From JACCXG01 sp963785755 (GTDB taxonomy: Bacteria > Acidobacteriota > Vicinamibacteria > Vicinamibacterales > 2-12-FULL-66-21), in assembly GCA_963785755.1 (NCBI GenBank), contig CAWAXG010000042.1, positions 40,142 to 104,141 of the forward strand: a DNA stretch of 64,000 bases. Direction: 5' to 3'. Made by a program: the position numbers and the translations under genes. The notes under the pieces were generated by a model. It ran no database searches, had not been told where the DNA came from, and saw only the letters and a program-made list of their open reading frames with translations. Shown one piece after another: positions 26,870 to 35,963 of this stretch; the first letter of the stretch is position 1, and each line of letters opens with the position of its first letter.

Positions 26870-28312
26870 ATGCAATACAAAATGGGCGTCGTGGGTCTCG
26901 GCGTGATGGGCGCCAGCCTTGCGCGCAACATCGAAAGCAAAGGGTTCCCGGTCGTCGGCTACGATCTCGACGCCAAGAAGACGAACGCCTTCCTCGAGGG
27001 CCCGGCGAAAGGGAAGGCGATCATCGGCGTCGATCGGCCGGAGCGTCTCATGGAAGCGCTCGAACGGCCGCGGCGCGTGCTCTTCATGGTTCCCGCCGGC
27101 CCGCCCGTGGACAGCGTCATCGCCCACCTGAAGCCGCATCTCGAGGAAGGCGACATCCTGATCGACGGCGGCAATTCGTACTTCGTCGATACCGATCGGC
27201 GCAGCGACGAGTTGGCGGCCGCCGGTTTCCGGTTCGTCGGCGCCGGCGTGTCGGGCGGCGAGGAAGGGGCGCTGCTCGGGCCGGCAATCATGCCTGGTGG
27301 CCAGCCGGAAGCCTGGGAGGCCCTGGCCCCGATTTTTCGCGCGATCGCCGCGAAGGCGGACGATGGCGAGCCCTGCGTCGACCACATGGGCCCGCGCGGC
27401 GCCGGTCACTACGTGAAGATGGTGCACAACGGCATCGAGTACGGCGACATGCAGCTCATTGCCGAAACCTACGATCTGCTCCACCGCGGCGCCGGCCTGA
27501 ATGCGCAGGAGCTCGCGGGCGTGTTCTGGGAATGGAATGCCGGCGAGCTGCGCTCCTATCTGGTCGAGATCACCGCAAAGATCTTCGAGCGGACCGACGA
27601 CGAGACCGGCAAGCCGATCGTCGACGTGATCCTGGACGAGGCACAGCAGAAGGGCACCGGCAAGTGGATGAGCCAGAACGCGTTCGACATCGGCGCGCCG
27701 ATCCCGACGGTGAACGCGGCCGTCGAGGCGCGGATTCTGTCGGCGTTGAAGGCGGAGCGTGTGGCCGCCAGCCGTGTGCTTCGCGGCCCGCTCCCTGACG
27801 GCCGCGGCGATCGCACGCGTCTCGTGAACGCTGCGCGGCAAGCGCTTTATGCGAGCAAGATCACCTCTTACGCGCAAGGCATGGGACAGCTGCGCCTCGC
27901 CTCGAAGGAATACGGCTACGGCATCGATCCAGCCCGTGTCGCGAAGGTCTGGCGGGCCGGCTGCATCATTCGCGCGAGCCTGCTCGAGGACATCCGCGGC
28001 GCGTTCTCGCGCGACCCCGGCCTCGTCAACCTGCTGCTCGACGAGGCGTTCCGTGACGCCATCGCGCAGCGCCAGGAGGGATGGCGCCACTTCGTGCAGA
28101 CCGCAATCGGGCTCGGCATTCCCGTGCCCGCGATGGCCGGCTCGCTCGCGTATTACGATTCCTATCGGAACGAGCGCCTGCCGGCGAACCTGACGCAGGC
28201 GCAGCGCGACTACTTTGGCGCGCATACCTACCGTCGCGTGGATCGCGACGGCGTGTTCCATACGGAGTGGACCAGGGCGCCCGCGACAAGCCACCGGAGC
28301 GACACACACTGA
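26870..28312 (+). CDS. gnd: 6-phosphogluconate dehydrogenase, decarboxylating
   Basis: Enzyme of 480 residues, the classic long form, which turns 6-phosphogluconate into ribulose 5-phosphate, CO2 and NAD(P)H. The dinucleotide fold starts GVVGLGVMGASLARNI; the substrate region includes DGGNSYF and GAGVSGGEEGA; catalytic Lys183 and Glu190 lie in GAGHYVKMVHNGIEYGD and keep the numbering of well-studied enzymes; GTGKWMSQNAFDIGAPIPT marks the helical domain. The cofactor-specifying loop (YDLDAKKTNAF) has an acidic residue after the second strand, which may favour NAD over NADP. Starts directly after the LarA-like stop and overlaps the kinase start by one base, so the three genes form one operon. 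Confidence 0.95.
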   Translation: MQYKMGVVGLGVMGASLARNIESKGFPVVGYDLDAKKTNAFLEGPAKGKAIIGVDRPERLMEALERPRRVLFMVPAGPPVDSVIAHLKPHLEEGDILIDGGNSYFVDTDRRSDELAAAGFRFVGAGVSGGEEGALLGPAIMPGGQPEAWEALAPIFRAIAAKADDGEPCVDHMGPRGAGHYVKMVHNGIEYGDMQLIAETYDLLHRGAGLNAQELAGVFWEWNAGELRSYLVEITAKIFERTDDETGKPIVDVILDEAQQKGTGKWMSQNAFDIGAPIPTVNAAVEARILSALKAERVAASRVLRGPLPDGRGDRTRLVNAARQALYASKITSYAQGMGQLRLASKEYGYGIDPARVAKVWRAGCIIRASLLEDIRGAFSRDPGLVNLLLDEAFRDAIAQRQEGWRHFVQTAIGLGIPVPAMAGSLAYYDSYRNERLPANLTQAQRDYFGAHTYRRVDRDGVFHTEWTRAPATSHRSDTH

Positions 28313-29394
28313 TGACCAAGGCACTCGACGTTCCCAGAACCGGCGCCCTCGATTTCCTCGCGCTCGGCGCCCTCATTCACCGGCTCGATCCGGGAGTCAT
28401 TCCGTTCCGCAAGGCGACGACCTGCGAGATTCACGTGAGCGGCGGCGAGTTCAACACCGCGGCCAACCTCGCCGATTGTTTCGGCCTGCGCACCGGCATC
28501 GCCACGGCGATGGTCGAGTACCCGATTGGCGAGCTGATCGCCGGTCGCGTACGGTCGATGGGCGTCACGCCTTTCTACAAGATGTTCAAACACGACGGCG
28601 TCCGCGGGCCGAACATGGCGACCGTGTACAGCGACCGCGGCTTCGGGGTGCGCGGGCCCATCGTGTTCTACAACCGCTGCAACGAAGCCGCGGCGCAGCT
28701 CAAGCCGGGTGACTTCGACTGGAACGCCATCTTCGCCTCGGGCGTCCGCTGGTTCCACAGCGGCGGGATCTTCGCGTCGCTCTCCGAGACGACCGCGGAA
28801 CTGATCATCGAAGGCATGCAGGCGGCGCGCAAGCACGGCGCCGTCGTCTCGCTGGACCTGAATTACCGGGAAAAGCTCTGGGCCGCGGCGGGCGGCGCCG
28901 ATCGCGCCGTCTCGACGCTGGCGCGCATCGTCCAGAACGTCGACGTGCTGGTGGGCAACGAAGAGGATCTGCAGAAGGGGCTCGGCATCGCGGGCCCCGA
29001 GGTGGCGGCGAAGTCCGCACTCGATTCGAGCGCGTTCTTCGGCATGATCGATCGCGTGGTGCAGAAGTATCCGCAGGTCAAGGTCGTGGCCACCACTCTG
29101 CGGCACGTGCAGTCGACCAATCGCCACTCATGGAGCGCGGTTGCGTGGATCAGCGGACAGACACACGTCGCGCCCACCTGCGAGCTCGACGTCTACGACC
29201 GGGTCGGTGGCGGCGATGGGTTCGCCTCCGGGTTGTTCTATGGGCTGCTGTCCGGCGAGGCGCCCGAAGATGCCGTCAAGCTGGGATGGGCGCACGGCGC
29301 GATGATCACGGCATTTCCCGGGGACACGACCATGGCGACGCTCGATCAGGTCCGTGCGTTTGCCAGAGGCGGGTCGGCGAGAATCCAGCGCTGA
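28312..29394 (+). CDS. PfkB-family carbohydrate kinase
   Basis: Ribokinase-fold sugar kinase of 360 residues. Substrate-binding glycines are in VSGGEFNTAANLA, a conserved middle strand is VSLDLNYREKLW, and the C-terminal PfkB signature DRVGGGDGFASGLFYGLL gives the catalytic base Asp302. The mid-part DLNYR and NEEDL elements resemble 2-keto-3-deoxygluconate kinases. The ATG overlaps the dehydrogenase stop (TGATG). In this operon it may phosphorylate a sugar acid such as gluconate or a keto-deoxy acid to feed the dehydrogenase; the exact substrate is not visible. Confidence 0.9.
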   Translation: MTKALDVPRTGALDFLALGALIHRLDPGVIPFRKATTCEIHVSGGEFNTAANLADCFGLRTGIATAMVEYPIGELIAGRVRSMGVTPFYKMFKHDGVRGPNMATVYSDRGFGVRGPIVFYNRCNEAAAQLKPGDFDWNAIFASGVRWFHSGGIFASLSETTAELIIEGMQAARKHGAVVSLDLNYREKLWAAAGGADRAVSTLARIVQNVDVLVGNEEDLQKGLGIAGPEVAAKSALDSSAFFGMIDRVVQKYPQVKVVATTLRHVQSTNRHSWSAVAWISGQTHVAPTCELDVYDRVGGGDGFASGLFYGLLSGEAPEDAVKLGWAHGAMITAFPGDTTMATLDQVRAFARGGSARIQR

Positions 29395-29455
29395 GTGGCG
29401 GCCCGGCGCGGTCAGACCGTGCCGGGCTTGCCGAATCCCATCTGATGTGAAGTGA

Positions 29456-31171
29456 TCAGCTGCCGAGCCGCGCGGTCAGCAGCTTGACGTCGGCGCCTTT
29501 CCACGCCTTCCGGAACCGCGCTTCAGCCGCGGCCGCGTCGTCGGTCTTACCCTGGGCTTTCAGCGCCTGAACCAGGCCGAACAGCGACCAGCCGTTTTCC
29601 GGGTTCTTGCGCAGGTCCTCCCAGAAGACGGCTTCCGCTTCGTCCGCACGTCCTGCCGCAAGCAGGATCGCGCCGAGATTCTGGCGCACCGGAGCGTGCC
29701 AGTCCGCCGGCTCCTGGTAGATCAGCGCATCCTCGAACCGGATGGCCCGATCGAGATGGAGGACGGCCTTATCCCAGTCCTTCCGCTTCGCGGCTATCTC
29801 CCCGGCCACGACTTCGGGGGCGATGCGCAGGATCGCGAAGCCCGTGTTGTTGGAGAACGTCACGGTCTTTTTCAGCTCGGGGTCGTTCGCGAGAAGCTTC
29901 AGCTGTTCGAGCTCCGCCTCGGCCTCCGTGAGCTGCCCCTTCGCCGTGAAAGCCATCGCGCGCGCGTACCGCCACGCGCCGCGGGTGAAGGGGGTCTGAT
30001 GATCGGGGCCTTTGTCGGCCAGGATCTGATCCCATTCGCCGAATCGAACCATCGCCCAGTACGGCACGACGAGGAACCCCTGGAGGATGGGCACGTTGGC
30101 GAGCGCTTCGTGCGGGATGGCTTTCGCGAGCTTGCGCGCAGACTCGAGCGCGAGCTCGCGCTGGCCGCTCGCCGACGCGCCCATCCAGATGAAGTGCACG
30201 TTGTGCGGATAGTAGGCCAGGGGATAGAGGCCCTGCGCCCGGCACTGCGCGATATAGTCCTCATCCGCCTTCGCCGCGAGCTGGTTCGACGTGATGACGT
30301 CCTGGTGGCGGCCGACACGCTGATAGATGTGCGCGGGCATGTGCACGATGTGGCCCGCGCCCGGCATCAGCGGCAGCAGGCGGTCGGCTTCAGCCTCGGC
30401 GCGCTCCGGGGTATCTGTCGCCTCCCAGAGGTGAATCCACAGGTGCAGTGCGCCCGGATGGTTCTTGTTTCTTGCAAGCACCTGCTCGAGCGATTTCTGA
30501 ACCTCGCGCGTCTCGTCGTACGGCAGGCCGTCGCGCGTCCAGTAGTTCCACGGCCGGAGATCCATCAGCGCCTCGGCGAGGATCGTGCGCGCGTCGGTGT
30601 CAAAGGGATACTTCGCGACGACGGTACGCATCGCGTCCACGAATGCGCGGTCGGCTTTCTGACGATCTTCGGTCTTGCCCGTGTACCGCGTGGCCAGCGC
30701 ATCGATGAACGCGCGCTCGCGTGCTGTGCCGTTCGCTTTCAGCGCGGCCGCCTTGCGTACGAGCTCCAGGGCCTTCGGCTCGTCCTCGGGCGTCATCGGC
30801 GCGTTGATGTTGGGTCCGAGCACCAGCGCCTGACCCCAGTACGCCATCGCGCAATTAGGGTCGAGCCGCGCGGCCTCCGCGAACGCCCTCGCCGCTTCCG
30901 CATGGTTGAACCCGTAGGCGAGATTCATTCCTTGATTGACGAACAGCTGCGCCCGCGCCACCTTCGTCGTCACCGGGAACTTGTGGACGCCGAGGTTCTG
31001 GAGCCGCGGCGCGATCGGCATTCCCGGCGCCGGCGCCTGGTCGTACGCGGCTGGCTTTTCGTAGTGCTGATGTTGAGGTGGGGTGTCGCCCTGGGCGGCG
31101 GCCCTCGCGGCCAGTGCCGGCGTCATCAGAACGGCTACCGCAACGAGACCCATCATCTTCACGCGTGACAT
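29456..31171 (-). CDS. Secreted tetratricopeptide repeat protein
   Basis: Protein of 571 residues from the preferred ATG, which follows GAAGGAG (a longer frame begins at 31186). A signal peptide (VAVLMTPALAARAAAQ) is followed by a histidine-rich linker (PQHQHYEKP) and TPR-like helical pairs, for example NHAEAARAFAEAARLDPNCAMAYWG and GRADEAEAVFWEDLRKNPENGW. A striking central segment has several histidines and tryptophans (ALHLWIHLWEA, GHIVHMPAHIYQRVGRHQD), well kept in related proteins and possibly metal-binding; that role is inference. Likely periplasmic scaffold or binding protein. Confidence 0.85.
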   Translation of the reverse strand: MSRVKMMGLVAVAVLMTPALAARAAAQGDTPPQHQHYEKPAAYDQAPAPGMPIAPRLQNLGVHKFPVTTKVARAQLFVNQGMNLAYGFNHAEAARAFAEAARLDPNCAMAYWGQALVLGPNINAPMTPEDEPKALELVRKAAALKANGTARERAFIDALATRYTGKTEDRQKADRAFVDAMRTVVAKYPFDTDARTILAEALMDLRPWNYWTRDGLPYDETREVQKSLEQVLARNKNHPGALHLWIHLWEATDTPERAEAEADRLLPLMPGAGHIVHMPAHIYQRVGRHQDVITSNQLAAKADEDYIAQCRAQGLYPLAYYPHNVHFIWMGASASGQRELALESARKLAKAIPHEALANVPILQGFLVVPYWAMVRFGEWDQILADKGPDHQTPFTRGAWRYARAMAFTAKGQLTEAEAELEQLKLLANDPELKKTVTFSNNTGFAILRIAPEVVAGEIAAKRKDWDKAVLHLDRAIRFEDALIYQEPADWHAPVRQNLGAILLAAGRADEAEAVFWEDLRKNPENGWSLFGLVQALKAQGKTDDAAAAEARFRKAWKGADVKLLTARLGS

Positions 31172-31291
31172 CTCTGTCTCCTTCAAAAGAGATTACGTAG
31201 GACACCGCGGGGACGCCCATGATCGACCCGTCGATCTCTGGTAAGAATTTGGTAAGAGCGGCGGGGCTACAATGGCCTCGCCGCAGCGGTT

Positions 31292-31454
31292 CCGCCGGAA
31301 CGGAGCGGGGCAAAGGGCCCCCGCAAGCGACGGCGGGAGGGGTCCGGGGGACAACGTCGGGCTCGCAAGCGCGCCGCAAGGCGCGCCCGCCGGAACGGAG
31401 CGGGGCAAAGGGGCCCCGCGAGCGACGGCGTGAGGGGGTCCGGGGGACAACGTC
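31292..31454. repeat. Two direct ~67-bp repeats, 95-bp period
   Basis: Copies at 31292-31358 and 31387-31454 share CCGCCGGAACGGAGCGGGGC and continue almost identically to GGACAACGTC, differing at only a few positions. They fill the gap between the TPR gene (minus) and the wHTH fusion gene (plus), which are divergent, so promoters must lie in or around them. No protein-coding frame is credible here. Confidence 0.85.
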
Positions 31455-31460
31455 CCCCGG
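31440..31460 (+). promoter_or_regulatory. GC-rich 9-bp hairpin in the leader of the wHTH fusion gene
   Basis: CCGGGGGAC at 31440-31448 pairs perfectly with GTCCCCCGG at 31452-31460 around the loop AAC. It ends 15 bases before the ATG at 31476, close to where the ribosome would bind (AATAAGGAC follows). It could be part of the repeat family or could affect translation start. Confidence 0.45.
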
Positions 31461-31475
31461 AATAAGGACGACTCG

Positions 31476-33159
31476 ATGATCCCGGATCTCCCTGTCACGT
31501 TTCTGGACTATCGGCTCGACCCAGTCAGTGGCCAGCTCTACCGGGGCGGGACCCCGATCCCGCTGACTCCAAAGGCATTTGCGCTGCTGGGATACCTGGC
31601 GCAGTCCGCCGGCAAGCTGGTCTCGAAACAGGAGCTCCTCGACGCGGTCTGGGCGGGCGTGTTCGTCGGCGACGCGGTCTTGAAGTCCACGATGCGGGAA
31701 GTCCGCAAGGCGCTCGGCGACGACGCCGATGCGCCACGGTTCATCGAGACCGCTCATCGCCGAGGTTATCGGTTCATCGCGCCGGTGACATCCGCCCCGG
31801 CGCCGGCGGTCCGCGCGCCGGATGGTCCGGCGGGCGGTTCCAGCGTCGCGGTGCGCACGGCCGCGGCGCAACCGCGGGTGCGGTATGCGCACAGCGGCAG
31901 CGTCAACATCGCGTATCAGGTCGTCGGCTCGGGTCCTGTCGATCTGGTCTTCGTGATGGGATGGGTGTCGCACCTCGAGTATTTCTGGAAGGAACCCTCG
32001 TTTGCGCGTTTCCTCGATCGCCTGGCCTCGATGGGGCGGTTGATCCTGTTCGACAAGCGGGGAACCGGGCTGTCCGATCCGGTGCCGGTCGCGCAGCTGC
32101 CGACACTGGAACAGCGGCTGGACGATGTGCGCGCCGTGATGGAGGCGGCCGAGTCCGAGCATGCCGTGCTGCTCGGGATATCCGACGGCGGGCCGATGTG
32201 CAGCATGTTCGCCGCGACGTATCCGGAAAAAACCGATGCGCTCATCATGATCGGCAGTTACGCCCGGCGGCTACAGGACGAGCAGTACCCGTGGGGCCCA
32301 TCGCGCGAAGAGCGGAATCGCTTCTTCCAGCTGATCGTGGACGAATGGGGTGGTCCGGTCGGCATCGCCGATCGGGCGCCGTCGAAGGCGTCCGACCCGG
32401 AGTTCCGTGAGTGGTGGGCCTCGTACCTGCGCATGGGCGCGAGCCCGGGCGCTGCCGTCGCGCTGACGCGCATGAACGCCGAGATCGACATTCGCGGCGT
32501 GCTGCCGTCGATCCGTGTCCCGACCCTCGTGCTGCATCGCAGCGGCGATCGAACGCTGAAAGTGGAGGAAGGACGGTATCTCGCCTCGCACATCCCGGGC
32601 GCGCGGTTCGTCGAGCTGCCGGGCGACGATCACCTGCCGTTTCTCGGCGAGCAGGAGGAGATGTTCACGGAGATCGAACGCTTCATTTCCAGCGCGCGCG
32701 TGCGTACGACGTCGGATCGGGTGCTGGCGACAGTCCTGACCTGCTTCGCGGACGCGCGGACCGAGGACGTCGGGCATCTGCATCGAGTGTTCAGCCGCGA
32801 GGTGGCCTGGCACCGCGGCCGCCAGATTGGGTCGGACGACGAGAAGCTGGTGGCGATGTTCGACGGTCCGGGCCGCGCGGTGCAATGCGGGTGCTCGGTC
32901 GTGACCGTTGCGCGAGCGTTCACGCATCGGCGTCCGCGCCGGCATCCACATCGGCGAGTGCGATCCGACCGCCTGTACCGGTCTGGTGCCGGACATCAGC
33001 GCCGCGCTGGCCGACGCGGCGGTCAGCGGCGAGGTGCTCGTCTCCCGCACCGTCGTCGATCTCGTCCACGGCTCGGGGCTGCAATTCTCGGACTGGGGCT
33101 CGCTGCGGACGCCGTCGATCGGCCGCAAGCTCGCCGCGATGCGCGCGGTGCGGGGTTAG
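31476..33159 (+). CDS. wHTH DNA-binding / alpha-beta hydrolase / cyclase-like fusion protein
   Basis: Three fused domains. Residues 1-105: OmpR-type winged helix without a receiver (LTPKAFALLGYLAQ, DAVLKSTMREVRKALGD, ETAHRRGYRFIAPV). About 130-410: alpha/beta hydrolase (YQVVGSGPVDLVFVMGW, LFDKRGTGLSDPV, nucleophile region LLGISDGGPMCSMFA, PTLVLHRSGDRT, GDDHLPFLG); the elbow G-I-S-D-G has serine in place. About 415-560: class III nucleotide-cyclase-like domain (LATVLTCFADARTED, AMFDGPGRAVQC, then GVRAGIHIGECDPT and ISAALADAAVSGEVLVSRTV). The last part needs a one-base shift near 32900; unshifted, the frame runs to 33374. The metal-binding aspartates of active cyclases are not seen, so the domain may be regulatory. 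Probably a one-component regulator sensing a small ester or lactone; ligand unknown. Confidence 0.8.
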
Positions 33160-33245
33160 GCCGTGGCGGAGAGCATGAAGCGGGCCGTTTTGACCAATGC
33201 GCCAAATTCCCACAAAGTAGTGTCTTCTCAGAAGGAGCCATCGCC

Positions 33246-34149
33246 ATGAAGCGTGTGTCGTGCGTCGTGCTGCTGCTGTCGCTTGACGACGTTGTCGGCG
33301 GATTCGGGGACCGGATCGCAAACCGGCGCCCAGCGGCCGCTCCGTGTGATTGCGTTCGGCGCGCATCCCGATGACGCCGAGCTGAAGGCGAGCGGCGTGG
33401 CCGCGCTCTGGGCGGCTGCCGGCCACAAGGTGAAGTTCGTGGCGATGACCAACGGAGACGTCGGTCATTTCGAGAGCGCCGGCGGGCCGCTGGCTCGCCG
33501 CCGGAAAGCAGAAGTCAAGGAGTGCGCGAAGATCCTCGGCATCGAAACCGATGTCCTCGACATCCACGATGGCGAGCTCGTCCCGTCGCTCGAGAACCGC
33601 AAGATGGTGTCGCGGCTCATCCGCGAGTGGCAGGCCGACATCGTGATGGGCCATCGTCCCTATGACTACCACCCCGACCATCGCTACACCGGCGTGCTGC
33701 TGGACGATTCCGCGGTCGTGGTGGTGGCGCCGTTCTTCGTGCCGGATTCGCCGCCGACTCCGCGCAATCCCGTGTTCATGTACTACTCGGACGGCTTCCA
33801 GGATCCGAAGCCGTTCACGCCGTCGATCGTGGTCGGGATCGACGAGACCGCGGACAAGAAGTGGAAGTGCGTCTCGGCGATGCCGTCGCAGTTCGGCGAC
33901 AAGGATTCGTGGCAGGGACGGACGCTGCCGAACGTGCCGCAGGACGATCGCGAGCGCGCGAATTACCTGCTGGAGATCGTGAAGAAGCGGAACATTGCCG
34001 TCGCGGATCAGTATCGCGAGCGGCTGGTCGCGCTCTACGGGCCGGAACGCGGCAAGAAGGTGCAGTATGCGGAGGCGTTCCAGCTCGGGCAGTACGGACG
34101 TCAGGCGTCGATCGACGAGCTGAAGCAGATGTTTCCGATTGGAAAGTGA
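33246..34149 (+). CDS. PIG-L family deacetylase, secreted (frameshift in leader)
   Basis: LmbE/PIG-L-like zinc hydrolase of about 300 residues that removes acetyl groups from N-acetyl sugars or sugar conjugates. The zinc motif GAHPDDAELKASG and the second-metal element RPYDYHPDHRYTG are intact. An ATG at 33246 with AAGGAG upstream begins a leader (MKRVSCVVLLLSL) that joins the main frame after a one-base shift near 33280; the uninterrupted frame starts at 33253. The C-terminal half (KKWKCVSAMPSQFGDKDSW) is typical of secreted acidobacterial members. Substrate not known. Confidence 0.85.
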
Positions 34150-34156
34150 GCCCGCG

Positions 34157-34345
34157 CTACGTGCTGCGTGCCACGTGCTGGGTGCCCACGTGCGTTTGTG
34201 CGACGTGCTACGTGCTCACGTGCTTTTCGTGCGACGTGCTTACGTGCGGGTGCTCGTGCGTTCGGGATCAGGGATCGGAACCCGGTTAATCGCCGATCCC
34301 GGATCCCGAGACAAGCCCGAGTCCCGAGTCCCGAGTCCCTGACAT
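34157..34345. repeat. Degenerate short-repeat tract with an inverted pair
   Basis: From 34157 to about 34256 the motif TACGTGCT/CACGTGC recurs many times. Next, TCGGGATCAGGGATCGG at 34262-34278 is inverted with one mismatch at 34293-34309, followed by a CCCGAGT tandem (34316-34339). A related GGGATCAGGGATCAGGG tract lies at about 36707-36725. Non-coding spacer between the deacetylase and the sugar dehydrogenase. Confidence 0.7.
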
Positions 34346-34379
34346 TGACGTCGCCTCTCCAGTCATCTAGTCTCCCGTC

Positions 34380-35957
34380 ATGCCGATGACTCGTCTTGTG
34401 GCCCTCGTTCTCCTGATTGCTTCCCCGGCTCTTGCGCAGCCGCTGGATCCGTTTCCAGCGCCGATTCCCGCCACCGATGGCGTCGTCAAGGTCGCGTTCA
34501 CCGAGTTCGCGTCGCTGCCTGACGTCGGCGGTGAGGCGGCGCGGATGATGCTGCTGGTCGATGAGCCGGGCACGCGCCGGCTGTTCGTGAACGACATGCG
34601 CGGCATTCTCTACAGCGTCGGCTACGACGGGAAGACGGTGACGACGTATCTCGATCTGCGCGATCCGGCGTGGAACCTCAGCGTCCAGTCGGCGAACTTC
34701 GAGCGCGGCTTCCAGAGCTTCGCGTTTCATCCGCAGTTCAACGGACGCGGGAGTCCGGGCTTTGGCAGGTTCTACACCTATGTCGATACGAGCAATATCA
34801 CTCCGGAGCCCGACTTCAAGCCTGGTGGCAGCAAACGGACGCACGACACGATCCTTCTCGAGTGGGTCGCGAAGGATCCTGGCGGCGCGACCTACGATGG
34901 CGGTCCGCCGCGCGAGCTGATGCGGTTCGAGCAGCCGTTCGCCAATCACAACGGCGGACACATCGCGTTCAACCCGCTGGCGACGGCGCGTGACCCGGAC
35001 TTCGGGCTGCTCTATGTCGGCGCCGCCGACGGCGGCAGCGGCGGCGACCCGCTCGAGGTCGCCCAGAACATGAAGTCCGCGTTCGGCAAGATCCTGCGGA
35101 TCGATCCGCTCGGGTCGAACAGCGTGAACAAGAAGTACGGCATTCCGCCCGGGAATCCGTTCGTCAAGGGCGCCAAGGTCGAGAGCCTGCCGGAAATCTA
35201 CGCGTCCGGGCTGCGCAATCCGCAGCGGCTCTTCTGGGATACCAAAACCCGCCGCATGTTCGTGTCCGACATCGGTCAGAACATCGTCGAGGAGATCAGC
35301 CCGGTGACCGCCGGCGCCAATCTCGGATGGAACGACTGGGAAGGCAGCTTCACCTTCACCGCCGGCACGATCAGCACGGACAAACCGCGGGCGGACCGCA
35401 GCCTCACCTATCCGGTCGTCGAGTACGGGCACACCGACCCGCTGCTGCAGAAGAGCTCGGCGGTGATCGGCGGCGCCGTCTATCGCCACGACGCCATCAA
35501 GCAGCTGAAGGATCTGCTGATCTTCGGGGACAACCCGAGCGGCGAGATCTTCTACGTTCATGCCGACAAACTTCCCGAGGGCGGGCAGGATGCGATCCGC
35601 CGCATTCTCTTCGACCAGAACGGTGAGTCGAAGACGCTGCTGCAGCTCATTCAGGACAAGAACGTCAAGCAGGGGAAACCGGCAGCGCCACGCGCCGATC
35701 TGCGCTTCGGGTACGGCCCGAACGGTCAGCTGTTCGTCCTGAACAAGCGCGACGGCACGATTCGCCTGCTGGTGCCGGACGGCTCACGGCCATCGAGTGG
35801 GGCTGGCGGTAACTCTTCAACTCCCAACTTCCAACTTCCAAGGGAGAATCGCTCGATCCGGGTGAAAGTCGTCGCGACTTTGCCCGGTTGTCGCGCCTTT
35901 CACCCAGGCGGTGCGACCGACTTTCCTTGGAATTGGGAGTTGGGAGTTGGGAATTAA
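34380..35957 (+). CDS. PQQ-dependent sugar dehydrogenase (glucose/sorbosone dehydrogenase family)
   Basis: Periplasmic quinoprotein-type six-bladed propeller with a signal peptide (LVALVLLIASPALAQ). It should oxidise a sugar with PQQ as cofactor. Family marks: GFQSFAFHPQFNG, ANHNGGHIAFNP (the histidine that contacts PQQ/substrate), GKILRIDPLG, SGLRNPQRLFWD, and NLGWNDWEGSF. Homology ends near LLVPDGS; the remaining ~48 residues, beginning about NSSTPNFQLP, come from the repeat element at 35811 and are probably not functional. Convergent with a DUF1080 gene only 6 bp away. Confidence 0.88.
   Translation: MPMTRLVALVLLIASPALAQPLDPFPAPIPATDGVVKVAFTEFASLPDVGGEAARMMLLVDEPGTRRLFVNDMRGILYSVGYDGKTVTTYLDLRDPAWNLSVQSANFERGFQSFAFHPQFNGRGSPGFGRFYTYVDTSNITPEPDFKPGGSKRTHDTILLEWVAKDPGGATYDGGPPRELMRFEQPFANHNGGHIAFNPLATARDPDFGLLYVGAADGGSGGDPLEVAQNMKSAFGKILRIDPLGSNSVNKKYGIPPGNPFVKGAKVESLPEIYASGLRNPQRLFWDTKTRRMFVSDIGQNIVEEISPVTAGANLGWNDWEGSFTFTAGTISTDKPRADRSLTYPVVEYGHTDPLLQKSSAVIGGAVYRHDAIKQLKDLLIFGDNPSGEIFYVHADKLPEGGQDAIRRILFDQNGESKTLLQLIQDKNVKQGKPAAPRADLRFGYGPNGQLFVLNKRDGTIRLLVPDGSRPSSGAGGNSSTPNFQLPRENRSIRVKVVATLPGCRAFHPGGATDFPWNWELGVGN
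35811..35957. repeat. ~147-bp palindromic element, copy 2 (CAACTCCCAA arms)
   Basis: Same family as 25370-25520: arms of repeated CAACTCCCAACTTCC type on the left and TTGGGAGTTGGGAATTAA on the right, an inner GGGTGAAAG/CTTTCACCC dyad, and core positions that match copy 1 (GGGTGAAAGTCG, TTTGCC-GGTTG, CGACTTT-CTTGG). It lies between two convergent genes and encodes the tail and stop codon of the sugar dehydrogenase. Confidence 0.85.
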
Positions 35958-35963
35958 CGAGAG

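Noticed and set aside
25364..28324. A 986-residue open frame on the minus strand
   Set aside because: It is antisense to the racemase and dehydrogenase genes, whose motifs are unambiguous; its composition (Arg/Ala/His/Asp-rich, no domains) is typical of GC-rich shadow frames.
29696..31168. A 490-residue open frame on the plus strand
   Set aside because: Antisense to the TPR protein, which has a signal peptide and ribosome site.
31190..31475. A short plus-strand open frame over the twin repeats
   Set aside because: It is made of the 67-bp repeats and has no protein-like features; the real gene begins at 31476.
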